DNA of 39,903 bases, taken from NCBI GenBank assembly GCA_013203655.1, contig JABMPN010000062.1:1-39903 (forward strand), read 5' to 3'. This stretch comes from Cyanobacteria bacterium bin.51 (GTDB lineage Bacteria > Cyanobacteriota > Cyanobacteriia > PCC-6307 > Cyanobiaceae). The notes beneath the pieces are model-generated. The model had not been told where the DNA came from, searched no databases, and saw nothing but the letters and a program-made list of their open reading frames with translations. The position numbers were made by a program, and so were the translations under genes. Below, in pieces: positions 28,193-35,905 of the stretch (its first letter is position 1; the number at the start of each line of letters is the position of its first letter).

Positions 28193-28918
28193 TCAGCGGC
28201 TCCGGGGGGAGCCGTCGGGTACGAACACATAGCCATACCCCCAGACGGTCTGCAGGTAGCGGGGGCGGCTGGGGTCGGGTTCGATCAATCGGCGCACCCG
28301 CGACACCTGCACATCCATGCTGCGGCTGTCGGTTTCACTGTCGGGGCCGCGGGCGAGTTCGATCAGGCGCTCCCGTGAAAGCGGCCGGTGTGGGTGCCGC
28401 ATGAAAGCGGCCAGCAGGCTGAACTCGCCGCTGGTGATTACAACCGCTTCTCCGTCTCGCACCAGGGTGCGGGCAGAGAGATCGAGGCTGTTGGTGCCGA
28501 AGCTGATCACCTCGCCATCGGCCAGGGGTGTGCCGGCCGGCATGGTGCCGCGGCGGCGCAGCACCGCTTCGATCCGGGCCGTGAGCTCACGGGGCAGAAA
28601 GGGTTTGGCCAGGTAGTCGTCGACGCCCTGTTCAAGCCCGATGATCCGGTCGACGGCCTCGGCCCGCGCGGTGAGCATCACCACGGGCAGATCATCACGG
28701 CCATCGCGTAGCCGGCGCAGCAGGGTGAGGCCATCATCACCGGGCATCATCAGGTCGAGGACGAGCAGATCGGGCCGCTGGAATTCCAGCCTGGCCATCA
28801 GTTGGAGGCCATCGGTCAGGCAGCGCACGTCATAGCCCTGGTCGGTGAGGTGGGTGCCCAGCAGCTGGCGCAGCTCCGGATCGTCATCCACCACCCAGAT
28901 CGTGTGGACTCGGCTCAT
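28193..28918 (-). CDS. OmpR/PhoB-family response regulator
   Basis: A 241-residue two-component regulator. The receiver has the acidic pocket VVDDD (Asp11-13), phosphoacceptor Asp55 in LVLDLMMPG, Thr83 and Lys105 (AKPF). The C-terminal winged helix ends in DVQVSRVRRLIEPDPSRPRYLQTVWGYGYVF, typical of OmpR. The start chosen is ATG 28918; the frame is open to 29014. It leads the operon regulator-kinase-ppk2-hypothetical. The layout hints that phosphate or stress signalling may set ppk2 expression, but this is inference. Target sites are not visible. Confidence 0.95.
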   Translation of the reverse strand: MSRVHTIWVVDDDPELRQLLGTHLTDQGYDVRCLTDGLQLMARLEFQRPDLLVLDLMMPGDDGLTLLRRLRDGRDDLPVVMLTARAEAVDRIIGLEQGVDDYLAKPFLPRELTARIEAVLRRRGTMPAGTPLADGEVISFGTNSLDLSARTLVRDGEAVVITSGEFSLLAAFMRHPHRPLSRERLIELARGPDSETDSRSMDVQVSRVRRLIEPDPSRPRYLQTVWGYGYVFVPDGSPRSR

Positions 28919-29111
28919 GGCTTGGGGGCGGTTCAGTCCCTGAACTGTATGGAGCCAGAATGCAGCAGCTTCCGATTCGGCTGCGGCCAGCCTGGCCGTG
29001 CCTTGTCCAACCATGACTGGCCCCGCTGCCGGTTGGATTCAGTCATGGCTTAGGGCCTGGCAGAGGGCCAATGGATTGAAGCGCCAGCTCCTTCTTCCAT
29101 AGGGTGAGCCG

Positions 29112-29639
29112 ATGCTGTCTGCCCTGCCTTACGGCCCGCTCCGGGGTCTTTGCCGGCCTCCTGCCGCCATTCGAGGTGCCCTGGCGTTGGCCCTTGGGCT
29201 GGCGGCCCTGGCTGGGATCGTCTGCGGGCCTGGCGCTGGCGTGGGCCAGGCCCAGGACTCCCGCCAGCTGATGCGCTACGAGAAACGAATGCAGAGCTGG
29301 TTTCGCCGGATTGATCGCAACAGTGATGGCCGGATCACGCCAGCGGAGGCCAGGGGGCACCTGTTTCTGGAAATGAACTTCGAGCGGCTTGACGCGGCCG
29401 GCCGGGGTTATCTGCGGCCCCTGGATCTGGCCCCCGCCCGGACCCATTACCTCGGCGAGAGGCTGCGCAAGATGTTCCAGAAAGCCGACCAGAACCGCAA
29501 TGGGCAACTGAGCCTGCGCGAGGCCGATGCGTTTCCGTGGCTGTCAAAGCGATTCACGGAGGCTGACCGGGACCGCAACGGCAGCGTCACCCTCGAGGAG
29601 TTCTGGCAACTGCGACGTTCACTGGCCCCGCGGCGCTAG
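29112..29639 (+). CDS. Exported EF-hand protein
   Basis: A 175-residue protein with a signal peptide (about 1-48, Ala/Leu core then VGQAQ). It then has four EF-hand loops: 68-79 (DRNSDGRITPAE), 94-105 (degenerate, DAAGRGYLRPLD), 126-137 (DQNRNGQLSLRE) and 152-163 (DRDRNGSVTLEE). Three loops keep the full set of calcium ligands. Calcium binding outside the cytoplasm is therefore likely; the partner is unknown. It is divergent from the response regulator (193-base gap, with no clear promoter pair) and convergent with the next gene. Confidence 0.9.
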   Translation: MLSALPYGPLRGLCRPPAAIRGALALALGLAALAGIVCGPGAGVGQAQDSRQLMRYEKRMQSWFRRIDRNSDGRITPAEARGHLFLEMNFERLDAAGRGYLRPLDLAPARTHYLGERLRKMFQKADQNRNGQLSLREADAFPWLSKRFTEADRDRNGSVTLEEFWQLRRSLAPRR

Positions 29640-29651
29640 TTCGATCCGGAT

Positions 29652-30098
29652 TCATGGGTCGTCGCGATCGGGTTTGCGGATCTGCACCACGGCCCAGAGC
29701 AAGCGGGCCAGATCGCCCGGCACCCGGAACACACCGCCGATGCCCGGCAAGGCGATGCGCAGGATTCGGAACAGTCCATTGGCGAGCAACAGCATCGCCG
29801 CGATCGCCAGGCTCACCACCACCAGAATTCCCAGCGTCTGCAGCAATCCAGCCGCCAACGCGAGGATCCCCTGGCCGATCTGGCTGATCCCCTTGAGCAA
29901 GGCGCTGATCACCTTGCTGATCAACAGCAGCGAATCCAGTCGTTTTGGTAACTGGATCAGGAGTAGCAGGATCCCCGTTCCGATGCCGATGTTCAGCAAG
30001 GAGAGCAGGAGTTCGCGCCAGGGCGAGCGACGCCTGCGTTTGCGGAAGACCTTGCGGTCCTGGCTGGCTTTGAAGCCCGGTTCGCTGAGCAGATTCAT
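29652..30098 (-). CDS. Hypothetical membrane protein, 148 aa
   Basis: A very basic N-terminus (KVFRKRRRRSPW, about 16-27) is followed by a hydrophobic segment (30-47), an amphipathic stretch (50-70), and a long hydrophobic segment (72-107). This gives two or three membrane helices with the N-terminus inside by the positive rule. The C-terminus ends in a charged KPDRDDP. No family is recognised. Its stop lies 12 bases after the convergent EF-hand gene. Confidence 0.7.
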   Translation of the reverse strand: MNLLSEPGFKASQDRKVFRKRRRRSPWRELLLSLLNIGIGTGILLLLIQLPKRLDSLLLISKVISALLKGISQIGQGILALAAGLLQTLGILVVVSLAIAAMLLLANGLFRILRIALPGIGGVFRVPGDLARLLWAVVQIRKPDRDDP

Positions 30099-30140
30099 GG
30101 CGTCATGCTCCGTTGCGGCTCTCTGGGCCCGAGGTGGTGC

Positions 30141-30386
30141 TCAGCCATGGAGGCTGTAGCCGGCGCCGCGCATCCAGCGCTCGAATTCGATCAACACCAG
30201 TTCGTTGGGACAGTCCACCAGGCTGAGCCCCTCGACGGTGCAGTCGCCCTGGCCACCGTGGTGGAGGGTGAGATGGAAATTGCTGCCGCTGAGACCGCAG
30301 ACTTCCGGATCGCTGCGCACCACCACATCAAGGGAGGTTCCCAGACGGCTGACACGCCGCCTCAGCTCTGACCAGCTGTCCGTCAT
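30141..30386 (-). CDS. Small conserved-looking hypothetical, 81 aa
   Basis: An 81-residue soluble protein with two cysteines in a beta-rich middle (SDPEVCGLSGSNFHLTLHHG and GDCTVEGLSLVDCPNELVL). The C-terminal helix has an aromatic pair (FERWMRGAGY). I do not know its family. The gene follows the DUF4335 gene on the same strand after 122 bases and precedes the membrane protein gene by 42 bases. Those 122 bases hold nothing I can name. Confidence 0.62.
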   Translation of the reverse strand: MTDSWSELRRRVSRLGTSLDVVVRSDPEVCGLSGSNFHLTLHHGGQGDCTVEGLSLVDCPNELVLIEFERWMRGAGYSLHG

Positions 30387-30508
30387 GGCCTTTCCGTCAT
30401 GGGCTTTGTTTCACGTTCGCCGTCGTGCCAGCATCCACATCAAGAGTTTGACCCCAACGGCACGATCCTGAACAGACAATCCTGGGCAGACGGGATGGAC
30501 AGCGATCC

Positions 30509-31144
30509 TCAAGGGACGGGATCCACTGCTGCCTCAGGCCGTGCTTCCGTCGCCGCTGGGTTGGCCGTTGGAATGGCCGGCCGGCGTGGCAGGGGAAGCA
30601 TCAGGCCGATCGAGGTGGTGATCGCCAGCGCTGCCATGGCCGCCAGGGGGGAGGCCAGGCGTTGGCGCAGGGGGATGCGCTCCAGGATCTCCCGGCGGGG
30701 AAGCGGTTGCTCGGCGGGAAGCGCGAAATCCACCTGCACCCGCGGATCAAGCCGAACTTGATCGAGGCAGCGGACCAGGTCCGAGAGCTCGGCATCGTCA
30801 AAGGCGAGTTCAAGGGGGGACGTGTCGGGCTGGCTGCTGCGCACCAGCACACGGTGGCTCATCACGCTCGCTTCGCCCTCCATCGGTTGGATCTGCACCG
30901 GGTTGTCTTCGCCTCCGAAGCGGCGAGGCACCCCGCTGACCAGATGGCGGGCATAGGGGAGCACGGCCTGCATCAGGGCTGCAAGATGCTCCCGTTTCCC
31001 TTCCAATGCCGGGTGACCGGCCAGGGAGAGCTCCCAGCCGGTGAGGATGCCGATCACGTCCTGGCCCTGCCCGGCCGAGTAGTCCGGCAGGCCATCGAGG
31101 CGAAGCCGGCAACTGGTTTGCTCGAAGCGGTAACTCAGCTTCAT
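30509..31144 (-). CDS. DUF4335 family protein
   Basis: A 211-residue protein that starts KLSYRFEQTSCRLRLDGLPD, a beginning I associate with the cyanobacterial DUF4335 family. The N-terminal 150 residues look like a soluble alpha/beta domain. One hydrophobic segment at about 168-185 would anchor the protein by its C-terminal end, with a Pro/Ala-rich tail after it. It overlaps the DUF3038 gene by ATGA. The two families occur as a pair in many cyanobacteria, so a joint function is likely, but none is known to me. Confidence 0.82.
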   Translation of the reverse strand: MKLSYRFEQTSCRLRLDGLPDYSAGQGQDVIGILTGWELSLAGHPALEGKREHLAALMQAVLPYARHLVSGVPRRFGGEDNPVQIQPMEGEASVMSHRVLVRSSQPDTSPLELAFDDAELSDLVRCLDQVRLDPRVQVDFALPAEQPLPRREILERIPLRQRLASPLAAMAALAITTSIGLMLPLPRRPAIPTANPAATEARPEAAVDPVP

Positions 31145-31716
31145 GCGGATGCATCCATGAGGCTGGCCTTGAGGCGATCGAACCCACCATGGCCGGCGCC
31201 GAAGGCCAGGCCATGGATCAGCTGACGCCGCAGCTGGGGTCCGTAGGCGGGATCGAGAAGTTTCTGAACACCTCCGCGCCGGGGGTTGAGCCGCTCCCTG
31301 ATCAATTCTTCCAGCCGGCCCTGGAACAGGCCCCAGCGCTGGTCGGTGACTGCCTCAGGCTCGGAGGAGGAGAGCAATTGACGCAGCATCGGGTAGAGGC
31401 GGTCGGCTAAGGCGCAGAGCAGGCTGATCAGGGCGTCGGTTTCCGGTTCGCTCAATTCACCGCGGCGGCAGGCCAGTCGCAGCGGGTTGTAACACCTCCG
31501 TTTCCAGAGTTCGACCCGGTTGGGGAAGAGGTCGCCGAAGCCGAGCTGGGCCGCCATCCAGACCATGGCTTCGCCGCCGTTGAGGTCGAGGGCTTCGACG
31601 CTGAGCAACATCAGGTCGAGACGTTCCAGGCCGCGGCGGGAGATCCGGGCACCGGCAGGGCGTTGGGTCAGGGGAGGTTGAGTCAGGGAAGACTCGCCCA
31701 GGGAAGCATTGGCCAT
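31141..31716 (-). CDS. DUF3038 family protein
   Basis: A 191-residue, mostly helical soluble protein. The block LDLMLLSVEALDLNGGEAM and WKRRCYNPLRL are what I recognise as DUF3038, a cyanobacterial family. It precedes DUF4335 with a 4-base overlap and is divergent from apt (50-base gap). No catalytic motif is visible. Function unknown; the constant partnership with DUF4335 suggests a complex. Confidence 0.82.
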   Translation of the reverse strand: MANASLGESSLTQPPLTQRPAGARISRRGLERLDLMLLSVEALDLNGGEAMVWMAAQLGFGDLFPNRVELWKRRCYNPLRLACRRGELSEPETDALISLLCALADRLYPMLRQLLSSSEPEAVTDQRWGLFQGRLEELIRERLNPRRGGVQKLLDPAYGPQLRRQLIHGLAFGAGHGGFDRLKASLMDASA

Positions 31717-31766
31717 GGCTGCGATGATGCCAGCGCCTGAGTCGATTCGTCACGCGCCCGCTTGCC

Positions 31767-32324
31767 ATGGCCAGTCCTTCCACACCAGTTCATCCAGTCC
31801 AGGCGCCCGATCTGCGCGGATTGGTGCGGGAGATTCCCGATTTTCCCAAGCCCGGCATCCTCTTCCGTGATCTGACGCCGCTGATGCGTGATCCGCTGGG
31901 CTGGGGTGAGGTGATGCGCCAGCTCGTGCAGGTCTGTGAACGGCTCCAGCCCGACCTGATCGTTGGCATCGAATCGCGGGGATTCATTGTTGGCACCGCC
32001 CTGGCCACGGTGGTGGCGGTGGGCTTTGTGCCCGTGCGTAAGCCCGGCAAGCTTCCCGGTGAAGTGTGTGGTGTCGACTACGACCTGGAGTACGGCAGCG
32101 ACCGGCTGGAGATCCAGCACGATGCTCTCTGCGGAGGCCCGCGGGTGCTGATCATCGACGACCTGCTCGCCACCGGTGGCACCGCCTCTGCCTGCGCCGA
32201 ACTGGTGACACTGGCTGGCGGGCAGCTCTGCGGCTTTGGCTTCGTGGCCGAACTGGCAGCCCTGGAGGGACGCCAGCGCCTGCCCGTGGATCAGCCCGTG
32301 GAATCGCTGATCGTCTACGCCTGA
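31767..32324 (+). CDS. apt: Adenine phosphoribosyltransferase (Apt)
   Basis: A 185-residue type I phosphoribosyltransferase that salvages adenine to AMP with PRPP. The N-terminus [25 protein letters not shown] is the Apt-specific block, with IESRGFI following. The PRPP loop [15 protein letters not shown] lies at about 127-141. Length is slightly above the usual 170-180 because of a short N-terminal extension. It stands alone between two minus-strand genes; no terminator is obvious after it. Confidence 0.95.
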   Translation: MASPSTPVHPVQAPDLRGLVREIPDFPKPGILFRDLTPLMRDPLGWGEVMRQLVQVCERLQPDLIVGIESRGFIVGTALATVVAVGFVPVRKPGKLPGEVCGVDYDLEYGSDRLEIQHDALCGGPRVLIIDDLLATGGTASACAELVTLAGGQLCGFGFVAELAALEGRQRLPVDQPVESLIVYA

Positions 32325-32346
32325 ACATTTCGTCCGGCCAGATCGT

Positions 32347-32559
32347 CTAGTCCTGGTTGTCCTGCCAGGCCAGGACCCGATCGAGTTGCTCCAGGCTGAT
32401 CAGACCGAAACGCCAGAGAATCACCGGCAAGGGCGCTTGCTCCAGTTGGGCCTGCTTCACGCCCAGATCCAAGGCATTTTCGCTGAGACCAAGCTCACGC
32501 CGCAAATAGCGCACCAGGGCCGAGGGCGGGGGCAATTGCGGTGTGGTGCTGATCACCAT
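32347..32559 (-). CDS. DUF2949 family protein
   Basis: A 70-residue helical protein containing LVRYLRRELGLSENALDLG and LPVILWRFGLISLEQLDRVLAW, a pattern I recognise as cyanobacterial DUF2949. The second block predicts two short helices. No known function. It lies 25 bases downstream of the UbiH-type gene on the same strand, so it is probably the last gene of that transcript. Confidence 0.82.
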   Translation of the reverse strand: MVISTTPQLPPPSALVRYLRRELGLSENALDLGVKQAQLEQAPLPVILWRFGLISLEQLDRVLAWQDNQD

Positions 32560-32584
32560 GACGCAATCGCCAGAGGAAGTGTCT

Positions 32585-33757
32585 TCACTCTGACCAGGGA
32601 GCGGTCAGCTGGCAAGGCCCCAGGGTCATCGCCTTCAAGCTCAACCTTCGCAGCGGCGCCCCGCCGCCCAGCAAGCCCAGAATCAGGCGCCGCAATCCCA
32701 GCAGCAACGGCTGGCGGTTGGAGAACAAGCGCACCAGCAGGTCGGTGGCCAGCAGGGTGAGCAGCACATCCCCCCAGCGGTTCCAGGCATAGGACCGGCC
32801 GATGGCAGCAACCGCCAGCCGGCCGCGGGCGGCCCGTTCCGCCTGCTTCTGCAGGGCGCGCACATCCCGCCAGCAGAGGTTGAGCCCCTGGCCGCCAACG
32901 GGATGGCAGCGGTGCAGGGTCTCTCCAAGCAGCACGGTGTTGCCACGGTGGCAGCGATGGGCCATCCCCAGGGCTACCGGAAAGGCGCGCGGGGTATCGA
33001 GCAGGGCCTCGACCTGCAGGCCATCAGGGAGCACTCCGGCGAGCTGGTCGAGGAAGGCCACCGGATCCAGGCTCTCCAGGGCACGCAGCCGCTGGGCCGG
33101 TGCACTCCAGACCAGTTGAAAGTGATCACCACCCAGCGGCAACACCGCGAACGGTCCCTGGGCGCGGAACAGCTCCCAGGCCTGATCCGGTGCTGAGCCG
33201 CGCAGGCGCACCTGGACGCTCAGGCAGGCCTGCCTGTAGGGCAGCCGCCAGCTGCCGATGCCGAGGCTTGAGCGGTTGGGCGAATCGCTGCCGTCGGCGG
33301 CCACGACTAGATCGGCCGTCTGCTCAGAACCCTCGCTGCTGACAGTCCCTCCCAGGGCCAGCCGTACGCAGGGGTTGGATTCGAGCCGCTCCAGGAGAAG
33401 CTCCATCAAGGGCCGGTGCTGCAGCACCCAGCCCACGGAGTTAGCGGCCGGCGAATGCCGGGCAGCAGGCCCGAGATCGGCACTGCTGAACGGCACTCGC
33501 CCGCCTACCTCGAGATCGCAGAGCTGGAGCGATCGGAACGGAGCCAGGTCAGGGGTGAGTTCCTGCCAGAGGCCCAGGCGCTGGAGCAGTAGACGACTGG
33601 AGTGGGACAGGGCGTAAGCCCGCTGGCGCCGCAGCAACTGCACCGCTGAGAGTGGATCCTCCAGGTGCACCTGCCAGCCCACCTCAGCGAGGGCAAGGGC
33701 TGCAAGGGCACCGGTGGGACCGGCTCCAAGCACCTGAGCCAGCAGTGGAGCGCCCAT
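32585..33757 (-). CDS. UbiH/Coq6-type FAD monooxygenase
   Basis: A 390-residue aromatic hydroxylase-like flavoprotein. GAGPTG (11-16) starts the Rossmann FAD fold, ADLVVAADGSDSP (148-160) is the second FAD block, and LLGETLHRCHPVGGQGLN (about 277-293) is the third. In the last motif the usual GD is GE. Family members hydroxylate quinone rings or carry out related steps; cyanobacteria lack ubiquinone, so plastoquinone or another ring is a possible target, not proven. It starts 3 bases after the stop of the extended HLIP frame, and the HLIP terminator lies just upstream. It may therefore depend on readthrough or on a promoter inside the HLIP gene. Confidence 0.88.
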   Translation of the reverse strand: MGAPLLAQVLGAGPTGALAALALAEVGWQVHLEDPLSAVQLLRRQRAYALSHSSRLLLQRLGLWQELTPDLAPFRSLQLCDLEVGGRVPFSSADLGPAARHSPAANSVGWVLQHRPLMELLLERLESNPCVRLALGGTVSSEGSEQTADLVVAADGSDSPNRSSLGIGSWRLPYRQACLSVQVRLRGSAPDQAWELFRAQGPFAVLPLGGDHFQLVWSAPAQRLRALESLDPVAFLDQLAGVLPDGLQVEALLDTPRAFPVALGMAHRCHRGNTVLLGETLHRCHPVGGQGLNLCWRDVRALQKQAERAARGRLAVAAIGRSYAWNRWGDVLLTLLATDLLVRLFSNRQPLLLGLRRLILGLLGGGAPLRRLSLKAMTLGPCQLTAPWSE

Positions 33758-33760
33758 CAG

Positions 33761-34141
33761 TCAGCCTGCGGGGCTTGCGGATACCCCATAAAAAAGCCGC
33801 AACAGAATTCTGTTGCGGCTTTTGAGTTGGAGTGGATCGAGCGGTGATGAAGCAGGTCGGGAAAACCGTCCGATTCGGCCGATCCCGAGCAGACCACGGG
33901 TGAAGGCTTCGCCACCGAGGGCGAATTCGGTTGCCAGCAGGGCGATGAAGCCGAGCATGGCCATGCGGCCGTTGAGCTTTTCGGCGCGCTCATGGAAGCC
34001 CCAGCCACCCTCGGGTGCCACCACTTCCATGCGGGGCTCGGTGGCGAAGGCATTGAGGCGACCGCCATCTTCCATGGTGACGGTGGCGCCACGGATCGGA
34101 GCGCGGTCGGTGGTCGGAGCGATGGAAGTGACTTGGCTCAT
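33761..34141 (-). CDS. hli: High-light-inducible protein with lost stop and 38-residue tail
   Basis: A one-helix chlorophyll-binding protein of the Hli/SCP family. The N-terminus has IRGATVTMEDGGRLNAFA, and the core is HERAEKLNGRMAMLGFIALL with the ExxNxR chlorophyll motif (52-61). Similar proteins usually stop after about GLLGIG, here residue 88. Codon 89 is CGA (33875-33877) where TGA would be one base different, and the frame runs on for 38 residues through an intrinsic terminator. The start is ATG 34141 with GAGGG before it; the frame is open to 34240. Hli proteins protect photosystems and chlorophyll synthesis under strong light. The tail is unlikely to be functional. Confidence 0.88.
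   Translation of the reverse strand: MSQVTSIAPTTDRAPIRGATVTMEDGGRLNAFATEPRMEVVAPEGGWGFHERAEKLNGRMAMLGFIALLATEFALGGEAFTRGLLGIGRIGRFSRPASSPLDPLQLKSRNRILLRLFYGVSASPAG
33790..33823 (-). terminator. Strong intrinsic terminator inside the extended HLIP frame
   Basis: A perfect 32-base inverted repeat (33792-33823) centred on GAATTC. On the minus strand a GC-rich stem GCCGCAACAG / CTGTTGCGGC is followed by six T (33790-33795 on plus as A). The plus strand has only four T, so the main direction is minus, ending the hli transcript. It lies about 55 bases after the expected HLIP stop site but before the actual one. Confidence 0.93.
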
Positions 34142-34201
34142 GGTGCCCTCGTTGGTATGGCGTAATTGTAACACATTATTTCGCTTCGTAACGGAAGTAA
34201 T
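34142..34201 (-). promoter_or_regulatory. HLIP promoter region with TTAC motifs (HLR1-like)
   Basis: On the minus strand TACAAT (34165-34170) is a good -10 box with GTTACG as a weak -35 at 16 bases. GTTACAAT (34165-34172) fits the 8-base HLR1 unit bound by RpaB at high-light genes; GTTACGAA (34185-34192) and ATTACTTC (34194-34201) form a looser pair with a 9-base step where 10 is usual. The ribosome site GAGGG lies 5 bases before the ATG. RpaB control is inferred from the gene type. Confidence 0.42.
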
Positions 34202-34208
34202 GAAAGTG

Positions 34209-34853
34209 TCAGCGCAGGCGTCGCAGACAGAGCTCTTCAAACGCCGGTCGCAGCAGAAACGGATACTCCCCGACCCAGAGCTTCAGGCCAGGAATCCAGG
34301 CGTCGCTGAGGGCGCCGATCCGTGAGAAGTCGGGCCGTTCACTCAGCACCAGGCAGCGGATCGCCATCCCCTTGCGGATCGACTTGTGTTTCTTGTCCAT
34401 CGGGAAACGCACCTGGCCCAGGTAGCCCTCCTCGTCTTCGAGCTGGAGGCAGAGCCAGGTGCGGCGGTTCTCCACCAGCTCCAGCCGGCCCCGCCCATCG
34501 GCCTGCTCCTTGCGCTCCTCGATCCGCTCACGCGTGAACAGGTCGGCCACCACCCCTTCGAAGATCGCCCCTGCCTTGTAGCGGCGCAGGGTGGCGTTGC
34601 GGCGGCCCGCCTCAACGATCGGCCCCCAGAGGATGTAGAGCAAAAACACGAAGCCGCAGATCAACCAGATCGGGCCGAAGCGCATCGCCAACCGGCTCTG
34701 GGCGATCAGCAGCGACAGCACCCCGCCGATCACGGAGATCAGCACCCGCTGCAGGATCTTGCGGGGATCACCACTGCAGGCGCTGAACTGGGGCCCGGTG
34801 GCCACCGCCGGGATCAGGCGCTGCAGCTCGCCGGCTTTGAGCGGAATTATCAT
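34209..34853 (-). CDS. Conserved cyanobacterial membrane protein, 214 aa
   Basis: Begins MIIPLKAGELQRLIPAVATG, a start I associate with a conserved cyanobacterial family that is often labelled phosphate ABC transporter permease without support. Two close transmembrane helices (about 37-52 and 58-77) precede a soluble domain with RRYKAGAIFEG, VENRRTWLCLQLEDEEGY and a C-terminal WIPGLKLWVGEYPFLLRPAF. It has no transporter features. The gene starts 4 bases after the dapB stop on the same strand and is probably cotranscribed. Function unknown. Confidence 0.8.
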   Translation of the reverse strand: MIIPLKAGELQRLIPAVATGPQFSACSGDPRKILQRVLISVIGGVLSLLIAQSRLAMRFGPIWLICGFVFLLYILWGPIVEAGRRNATLRRYKAGAIFEGVVADLFTRERIEERKEQADGRGRLELVENRRTWLCLQLEDEEGYLGQVRFPMDKKHKSIRKGMAIRCLVLSERPDFSRIGALSDAWIPGLKLWVGEYPFLLRPAFEELCLRRLR

Positions 34854-34857
34854 GGCG

Positions 34858-35745
34858 TCAGAGCAGACGTTCGAGTCCGTACACCAGGCCGTTGAGCTGG
34901 CGCACCCGCCGCACGGTCAGCAGCACCCCCGGCATGTAGGCGGAGCGCTCGATCGTGTCGTGGCGCAGTAGATAGGTTTCACCGGCGGCGCCGAACATCA
35001 CTTCCTGATGGGCCACCAGGCCCGGCAGCCGGATCGAGTGCAAGCGCAGGCCGCTCTCCCGCTGCCCGCCGCGGCAGCCCACCAGCGTTTCGTGCTCCTC
35101 CACCTGGGGGGCATTGAAGCTCTTGCCAAGCTCCTCGATCAACTCAGCGGTCTTGAGGCAGGTGCCGCTGGGGGCGTCGGCCTTGCGGTTGTGATGCAGC
35201 TCGGTGAGTTCGGCGAAGTCGTAGAAACGGGCGGCGGCGGCGGCAGCCTGCTGGAGCAGCACCATGCCGACGGAAAAATTCGGAATGATGGCGGCGCCGA
35301 TCCCGGCCTTCTCGGCAAAACCGGCGAGATCCGCCAGCTGCTTCGGGCCCAGACCGGTGGTGCCGATCACCGGGTGCACCCCGTAGGCGATCGCGGCACG
35401 GGTGTGCTCATACACAACCCTTGGATGGGTGAAATCCACCAGCACCGCCCCGGCGGGCTGCTGGCGAACGGCCTGGCTGGCCTGACAGAGCGTCCCTTCC
35501 AGGTCGGCGCTGATCGCCACCTCCAGCTCACCCAGGCCCAGTTCCAAACCCACATCGGCCCCTTCCTTGCCGAGGGTGGTGTCGATCGCGCCGACCAGCT
35601 GGCAGTCGGGGGCTGCGGTCACCGCTTTGACCACTTCAGCCCCCATCCGGCCCAGGGCTCCAGCCACCACCACGGCGATCGGCACCACGGCGGACGAACC
35701 GAGCTGGCTTGCAGGGGGATCGGACGGCCCGTTGGCGGCAGTCAT
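34858..35745 (-). CDS. dapB: 4-hydroxy-tetrahydrodipicolinate reductase (DapB)
   Basis: NAD(P)H-dependent enzyme of the lysine and diaminopimelate pathway. From ATG 35745 it has 295 residues, longer than the E. coli enzyme by an N-terminal extension of about 22. [10 protein letters not shown] is the nucleotide-binding loop. [25 protein letters not shown] and [14 protein letters not shown] (catalytic His and Lys) follow in the right order. The frame is open to 35820, but ATG 35745 gives a usual beginning. It is divergent from chlH with 160 bases between. Confidence 0.95.
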   Translation of the reverse strand: MTAANGPSDPPASQLGSSAVVPIAVVVAGALGRMGAEVVKAVTAAPDCQLVGAIDTTLGKEGADVGLELGLGELEVAISADLEGTLCQASQAVRQQPAGAVLVDFTHPRVVYEHTRAAIAYGVHPVIGTTGLGPKQLADLAGFAEKAGIGAAIIPNFSVGMVLLQQAAAAAARFYDFAELTELHHNRKADAPSGTCLKTAELIEELGKSFNAPQVEEHETLVGCRGGQRESGLRLHSIRLPGLVAHQEVMFGAAGETYLLRHDTIERSAYMPGVLLTVRRVRQLNGLVYGLERLL

Positions 35746-35905
35746 CAAGGGCTTGGAGCGGCACGAATTCGCTGAGCCTATGGCCGATCGCACCGGCAGA
35801 GGGCCAGCAAGGCCGGGCAAGACCTGTTACGCCTTGGCTTCAGAAGCCTCGCCCCAACAGCAGAGTCCGTAAGCTTCTTCACATTGCTCAATCACCACGG
35901 CGCCG

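Noticed and set aside
26786-28378. 530-codon plus-strand frame
   Set aside because: Lies over the histidine kinase and regulator genes; low-complexity translation typical of antisense in GC-rich DNA.
34209-34853. Phosphate ABC transporter permease
   Set aside because: Only two membrane helices and no permease motif; the label for this family appears to be a propagated error.
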